Positions 60,734 through 64,000 of a stretch of 64,000 nt of DNA are shown here, one piece after another. How positions within the stretch are numbered: position 1 is the first letter of the stretch; each line of letters begins with the position of its first letter. Under the pieces are notes generated by a model. The model was not told the origin of the DNA and made no database searches. It was given only the letters and a program-made list of their open reading frames with translations. Source of the DNA: Knoellia subterranea KCTC 19937. GTDB taxonomy: Bacteria > Actinomycetota > Actinomycetes > Actinomycetales > Dermatophilaceae. The translations under genes and the position numbers were made by a program. The DNA lies in the NCBI RefSeq assembly GCF_000768685.1, contig NZ_AVPK01000003.1, positions 62,001-126,000 of the forward strand, in the 5' to 3' direction.

Positions 60734-62485
60734 ATGTCGTCGGCACTCACTCCGGCCGCGGTGGCGGCCGAGACCTTGATCGACGCGAATGCCGTCGACT
60801 ACCTGATGGTGGCGCTCTATTTCGCCTTCGTCCTCGGCATCGGGCTCGCCGCCCGACGCGCGGTGTCGGACTCGATCGACTTCTTCCTGTCGGGACGTTC
60901 ACTCCCGGCGTGGGTGACGGGTCTGGCGTTCATCTCGGCCAACCTCGGTGCCGTCGAGATCATGGGCATGTCCGCCAATGGCGCCCAGATCGGTCTGCCG
61001 ACGGTGCACTACTTCTGGGTGGGTGCCATCCCGGCGATGCTCTTCCTCGGCGTCGTGATGATGCCGTTCTACTACGGCTCCAAGGTGCGTTCGGTGCCGG
61101 AGTTCATGCTCCGGCGGTTCGGCACAGGAGCGCACCTCGTCAACGCCCTGAGCTTCGCCCTCGCGCAGCTCCTCATCGCCGGCGTCAACCTCTTCCTCCT
61201 CGGCTCGATCGTCCACGCCTTGCTGGGATGGCCCTTGTGGGTCGCGCTGATCATCGCGGCGGCGATCGTCCTCTCCTACATCACGCTCGGAGGCCTGTCG
61301 GCGGCGATCTACAACGAGGTCCTCCAGTTCTTCGTCATCGTCGCCTCGCTCCTGCCGCTGACCCTCATCGGTCTGCACCGCGTGGGCGGGTGGGGCGGCC
61401 TTCAGGACAAGATCACCGAGGCTGCCGCCAACGCCCCCGCCGAGGCCGCTGTCGCCCCGGCCGAGCAGCAGCTCAACTCGTGGCCCGGCCAGGCGCTCTC
61501 CGGCTTCGACTCCGGGATCCTCTCCGTCATCGGCATCGTCTTCGGCCTCGGGTTCGTGCTCTCCTTCGGCTACTGGACGACGAACTTCGTCGAGGTCCAG
61601 CGGGCCATGGCTTCGAACTCGATCTCGGCAGCGCGCAAGACCCCGATCATCGGCGCCTTCCCCAAGATGCTCGTGCCGTTCATCGTCATCCTCCCCGGCA
61701 TGATCGCGGCGGTCCTCGTCACCGAGATCGTCGACCTCAAGAACGGCGGGTCCCCGCCCGGCGGAGCCTCGGGTGAGGGCGTCAAGTACAACGACGCGCT
61801 CCTCCTCCTCATGCGCGACGTGCTCCCCAATGGTTTGCTCGGTCTGGCCATCGCCGGTCTGCTCGCCGCCTTCATGGCCGGCATGGCGGCGAACATCTCG
61901 GCCTTCAACACGGTCTTCAGCTATGACCTGTGGGAGCGCTACATCCGCAAGGACCGCAGCGACGACTACTACCTGCGGATCGGGCGCCTGGCCACCGTGG
62001 CGGCGACGATCATCGCGATCTTCACGGCCTCGATCGCGGGCAACTTCTCGAACATCATGGACTACCTCCAGACGCTGTTCGGGTTCTTCAATGCGCCGCT
62101 GTTCGCCACGTTCATCCTCGGAATGTTCTGGAAGCGGATGACTCCGACAGCCGGATGGATGGGCCTCGTCGCGGGAACGCTCTCGGCGATCCTCGTGTGG
62201 CTCTGCGGCAACCCCGACATCTTCGCGCTCTTCGAGTTGCCGGGTCAGGGACTCGCGTTCGTCGCCGCCTCGACCGCCTTCGTCGTCGACATCGTCGTGT
62301 CGGTCGTGGTCTCGCTCGTCACCGAGCCGAAGCCGGCGTCCGAACTCAAGGGCCTCGTCTACTCCGAGACGCCGAAGGAGGACCTCGTCGATCCGGAGGA
62401 GGCCTCTCGTCCCTGGTACCAGCGGACGGTGCCTCTCGCGAGTATCGCCTTCGTCTTCGTCCTCATCCTCAACTTCGCCTTCTAA
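60734..62485 (+). CDS. SSS-family sodium:solute symporter (third copy)
   Basis: 583 residues with about 14 transmembrane segments. GRSLPAWVTGLAFISANLGAVE split around Trp and the GYWTTNFVEVQRAMA segment are closer to sugar/inositol-type (SGLT-like) symporters than to the acetate-type copies in this window. GAGGAGGTCG precedes the ATG. A small membrane protein gene follows after 12 bp. Substrate unknown. Confidence 0.85.
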   Translation: MSSALTPAAVAAETLIDANAVDYLMVALYFAFVLGIGLAARRAVSDSIDFFLSGRSLPAWVTGLAFISANLGAVEIMGMSANGAQIGLPTVHYFWVGAIPAMLFLGVVMMPFYYGSKVRSVPEFMLRRFGTGAHLVNALSFALAQLLIAGVNLFLLGSIVHALLGWPLWVALIIAAAIVLSYITLGGLSAAIYNEVLQFFVIVASLLPLTLIGLHRVGGWGGLQDKITEAAANAPAEAAVAPAEQQLNSWPGQALSGFDSGILSVIGIVFGLGFVLSFGYWTTNFVEVQRAMASNSISAARKTPIIGAFPKMLVPFIVILPGMIAAVLVTEIVDLKNGGSPPGGASGEGVKYNDALLLLMRDVLPNGLLGLAIAGLLAAFMAGMAANISAFNTVFSYDLWERYIRKDRSDDYYLRIGRLATVAATIIAIFTASIAGNFSNIMDYLQTLFGFFNAPLFATFILGMFWKRMTPTAGWMGLVAGTLSAILVWLCGNPDIFALFELPGQGLAFVAASTAFVVDIVVSVVVSLVTEPKPASELKGLVYSETPKEDLVDPEEASRPWYQRTVPLASIAFVFVLILNFAF

Positions 62486-62497
62486 GGAGGTCGCGCC

Positions 62498-62800
62498 ATG
62501 TCAGACACGACCAAGAAGACCGCCGGAGCCTTCGACATCCGCAACTTCATCGGGATGCTGCTCGGCCTCTATGGCATCATCCTCACCCTCATGGGTTTGT
62601 TCGGCGACAAGGAGTTGGACAAGACCGGCGGGGTCAACGCCAACCTGTGGACGGGCCTGGCCCTGATCGTGGTGTCCGCCGGCTTCATGACCTGGGCCCG
62701 GCTCAAGCCGACGGTGGTGCCCGAGGAGGTCGAACGTGCGGCCGACGACCACACGCGACCGGCGCCGCGCAACAAGCCGAAGCCGAAGCACGGCCACTGA
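62498..62800 (+). CDS. Small two-TM membrane protein, symporter-linked
   Basis: 100 residues. Two transmembrane helices (about 15-33 and 47-66) and a basic, Pro-rich tail. AAGGAGGTCGCGCC is a near-ideal ribosome binding site. Always-adjacent partner type for this class of symporter in actinobacteria; probable accessory subunit. The hairpin at 62814 ends the operon. Confidence 0.72.
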   Translation: MSDTTKKTAGAFDIRNFIGMLLGLYGIILTLMGLFGDKELDKTGGVNANLWTGLALIVVSAGFMTWARLKPTVVPEEVERAADDHTRPAPRNKPKPKHGH

Positions 62801-62813
62801 CCGGTGGCCCAAG

Positions 62814-62846
62814 GGATGCCCGCGTGGAACCTCCACGCGGGCATCC
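62814..62846. terminator. Perfect 14-bp hairpin
   Basis: GGATGCCCGCGTGG (62814-62827), loop AACCT, CCACGCGGGCATCC (62833-62846). Between convergent genes; serves the symporter operon and probably the dioxygenase gene. Confidence 0.85.
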
Positions 62847-62873
62847 GTGTGAGTCGGGTGGGGTGGGGCGAGG

Positions 62874-63662
62874 TCAGGCGAACTGCCAGGAGCGCTTCGA
62901 CAGGCCGTACCAGTACCCGTCGATGACGCTGTCGCCGTCGATGCCACCCCCGGCATGGGCGGCTCCGAGGGTGACGTAGAGCGGCGCCCAGTGCTCCGTG
63001 CGCGGGTGGGCCTCGACCGCCGCCGGGGCCTTGTTCATGAAGTCGAGGATCGCGTCGACGTCACCCGCATCGACGGCTTCGGCGGCCCAGTGGTCGAACT
63101 CGGCCGAGGCCGATGGGGGCGGCGCGTCCGACGGGTTGCGTGGGCTGAACCAGCGCAGGTTGTGGGTCGTGAAGCCGGACCCGATGATGAGGACCCCTTC
63201 GTCGCGCAGGGGTGCGAGTTGCTGCCCGATGGCAAAGAGCTCCTGCGGGTCAAGGGTGGGCATCGACAGCTGGACGACCGGCACATTCGCCTCGGGGAAC
63301 ATCTCCACGAGCGGAACGTAGGCCCCGTGGTCGAGGCCGCGGCTCGGGTCCTGGTGCAGTCCACCGCCGACGTCGCCGAGGAGTCCCGCCACGGACCTCG
63401 CGAGCTCGGGGGCGGGCGGGGCGTCATAGCTGACTTCGTAGTACTTCTGCGGAAATCCCCAGAAGTCATAGAGCAGGGGAGTGCCGGGCGTTGTCGAGCT
63501 CACTGCGATGGGCGCCTGTTCCCAGTGCGCCGACACGACGAGGATGGACGTCGGGCGCGGCAGGTCGGTCGACCAGGCGGCGAGTTGGTCGGTCCACAGT
63601 TCGTCGTCGGCGAGGGGCGGGGCACCGTGGCTGAGATAGAGCGCAGGGGCGCGGGTCTCCAT
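62874..63662 (-). CDS. DODA-type extradiol dioxygenase (LigB family, YgiD-like)
   Basis: 262 residues. Metal-binding and catalytic histidines: His12 (LSHGAPP), His46 (VSAHWE), His112 (GLDHGAYVPL), His167 (TTHNL) and His224 (TEHWAPL), all as in 4,5-DOPA dioxygenase/YgiD, which opens catechol rings. GTC-rich region; ATG 63662. With the MarR/VOC genes nearby it may add to aromatic or quinone detoxification, though no shared operator is seen. Confidence 0.9.
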   Translation of the reverse strand: METRAPALYLSHGAPPLADDELWTDQLAAWSTDLPRPTSILVVSAHWEQAPIAVSSTTPGTPLLYDFWGFPQKYYEVSYDAPPAPELARSVAGLLGDVGGGLHQDPSRGLDHGAYVPLVEMFPEANVPVVQLSMPTLDPQELFAIGQQLAPLRDEGVLIIGSGFTTHNLRWFSPRNPSDAPPPSASAEFDHWAAEAVDAGDVDAILDFMNKAPAAVEAHPRTEHWAPLYVTLGAAHAGGGIDGDSVIDGYWYGLSKRSWQFA

Positions 63663-63671
63663 GGGCCGACT

Positions 63672-63998
63672 CTAGGCCGTCAGCAGCCCGATTCCGAGTG
63701 AGAGGAGGCTGATGGCGAGCAGGGCAGCTCCCGCGAACACCATGGCAATGAACCCATTCGGCTTCGTCCGCCCCTTGCCCATGGACGCGAAGAAGAAGCC
63801 GCCGGGCATGAGCAGTGCCGCCACGGCCACGCCGGAACGGGAGAGCCAGTCGAGGGCGCCGGTCTGTGTCGTCGAGTCGGCGAGGATCTGGCAGATCAGG
63901 GCGAGCAGCAGCAGCACGCCGGCGTGAGCGTGACCGGCCCGGGCGAACTTCTCCTGGAACTCGGTCACCGGCGCGTCGCCACGCACGATCTTGACCAT
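63672..63998 (-). CDS. Membrane protein, probably truncated by window edge
   Basis: 108 codons visible from an ATG three bases inside the window edge; the true start may lie beyond. Three transmembrane segments (about 27-42, 55-71, 84-105). EKFARAGHAHAGVLLLLAL resembles small actinobacterial integral membrane proteins of unknown function. Ends nine bases before the dioxygenase start, so the two may form an operon. Confidence 0.6.
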   Translation of the reverse strand: MVKIVRGDAPVTEFQEKFARAGHAHAGVLLLLALICQILADSTTQTGALDWLSRSGVAVAALLMPGGFFFASMGKGRTKPNGFIAMVFAGAALLAISLLSLGIGLLTA

Positions 63999-64000
63999 GT

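Overview
The window is a GC-rich (about 70% by eye), densely packed piece of an actinobacterial chromosome. Core gene order matches what I recall of the Mycobacterium tuberculosis Rv3648-Rv3678 neighbourhood: RidA, NUDIX, MBL hydrolase, Crp, endonuclease III, CoA pyrophosphatase and acs, then the ssd/tad pilus cluster with a 6C RNA beside it, and the DEAD/DUF1998 helicase. Many GTG starts, 4-base GTGA overlaps and the family types suggest a member of the Intrasporangiaceae (Janibacter/Tetrasphaera/Phycicoccus-like). The genus is an inference.

Layout. 0-8.4 kb: conserved block with a DUF559/AbiEi gene inserted between two 150-bp palindromic repeat arrays. 8.4-17.4 kb: acetate metabolism (acs, an ActP-like symporter with its DUF485 partner) with phhA and an AT-rich XRE/nucleotidyltransferase pair in between. 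17.7-28.8 kb: MarR/AhpD-like pair, tdh, a LuxR-type two-component system feeding an ABC efflux operon, a flavoprotein remnant, a four-domain peptidoglycan-binding protein, an orphan sugar-type ABC ATPase, and a roadblock protein with a Pro/Ala repeat linker. 28.8-31 kb: a decayed patch holding a frameshifted GNAT gene, a HicA remnant beside intact HicB, and a frameshifted quinone oxidoreductase. 31-37.2 kb: kbl and a LytS/LytTR two-component system with its own symporter pair. 37.2-44.7 kb: Fic-like protein, 6C RNA, then ssd-tadA-tadB-tadC, two sortases, Flp pilin and two TadE-like genes. 44.7-53.2 kb: coiled-coil protein, helicase, STAS protein, K+-independent H+-pyrophosphatase, AIM24, DUF7059-type methyltransferase. 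53.2-64 kb: accessory genes, namely a CHRD protein, a TetR-controlled heterodimeric ABC exporter, a MarR/VOC quinone-response cluster with a decayed esterase, a third symporter pair, and a DODA dioxygenase.

Genes working together: Acs with ActP/DUF485 handles acetate uptake and activation. Tdh and Kbl together make glycine and acetyl-CoA from threonine although they are 11 kb apart. Crp may control hppA through a good TGTGA-N6-TCACC site. The TetR and MarR regulators each have visible palindromic operators in their own promoters.

Non-coding structure is unusually rich. Nearly every convergent gap carries a long perfect hairpin. A 13-bp motif, GTATGCCGTCCGC, occurs ten times exactly (five per strand), and its 7-bp core GTATGCC occurs more than 40 times. 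The DUF559 gene with its symmetric repeat arrays is the best candidate here for an undescribed mobile or repeat-maintaining system.

All coordinates were read by eye. No database search or folding program was run.
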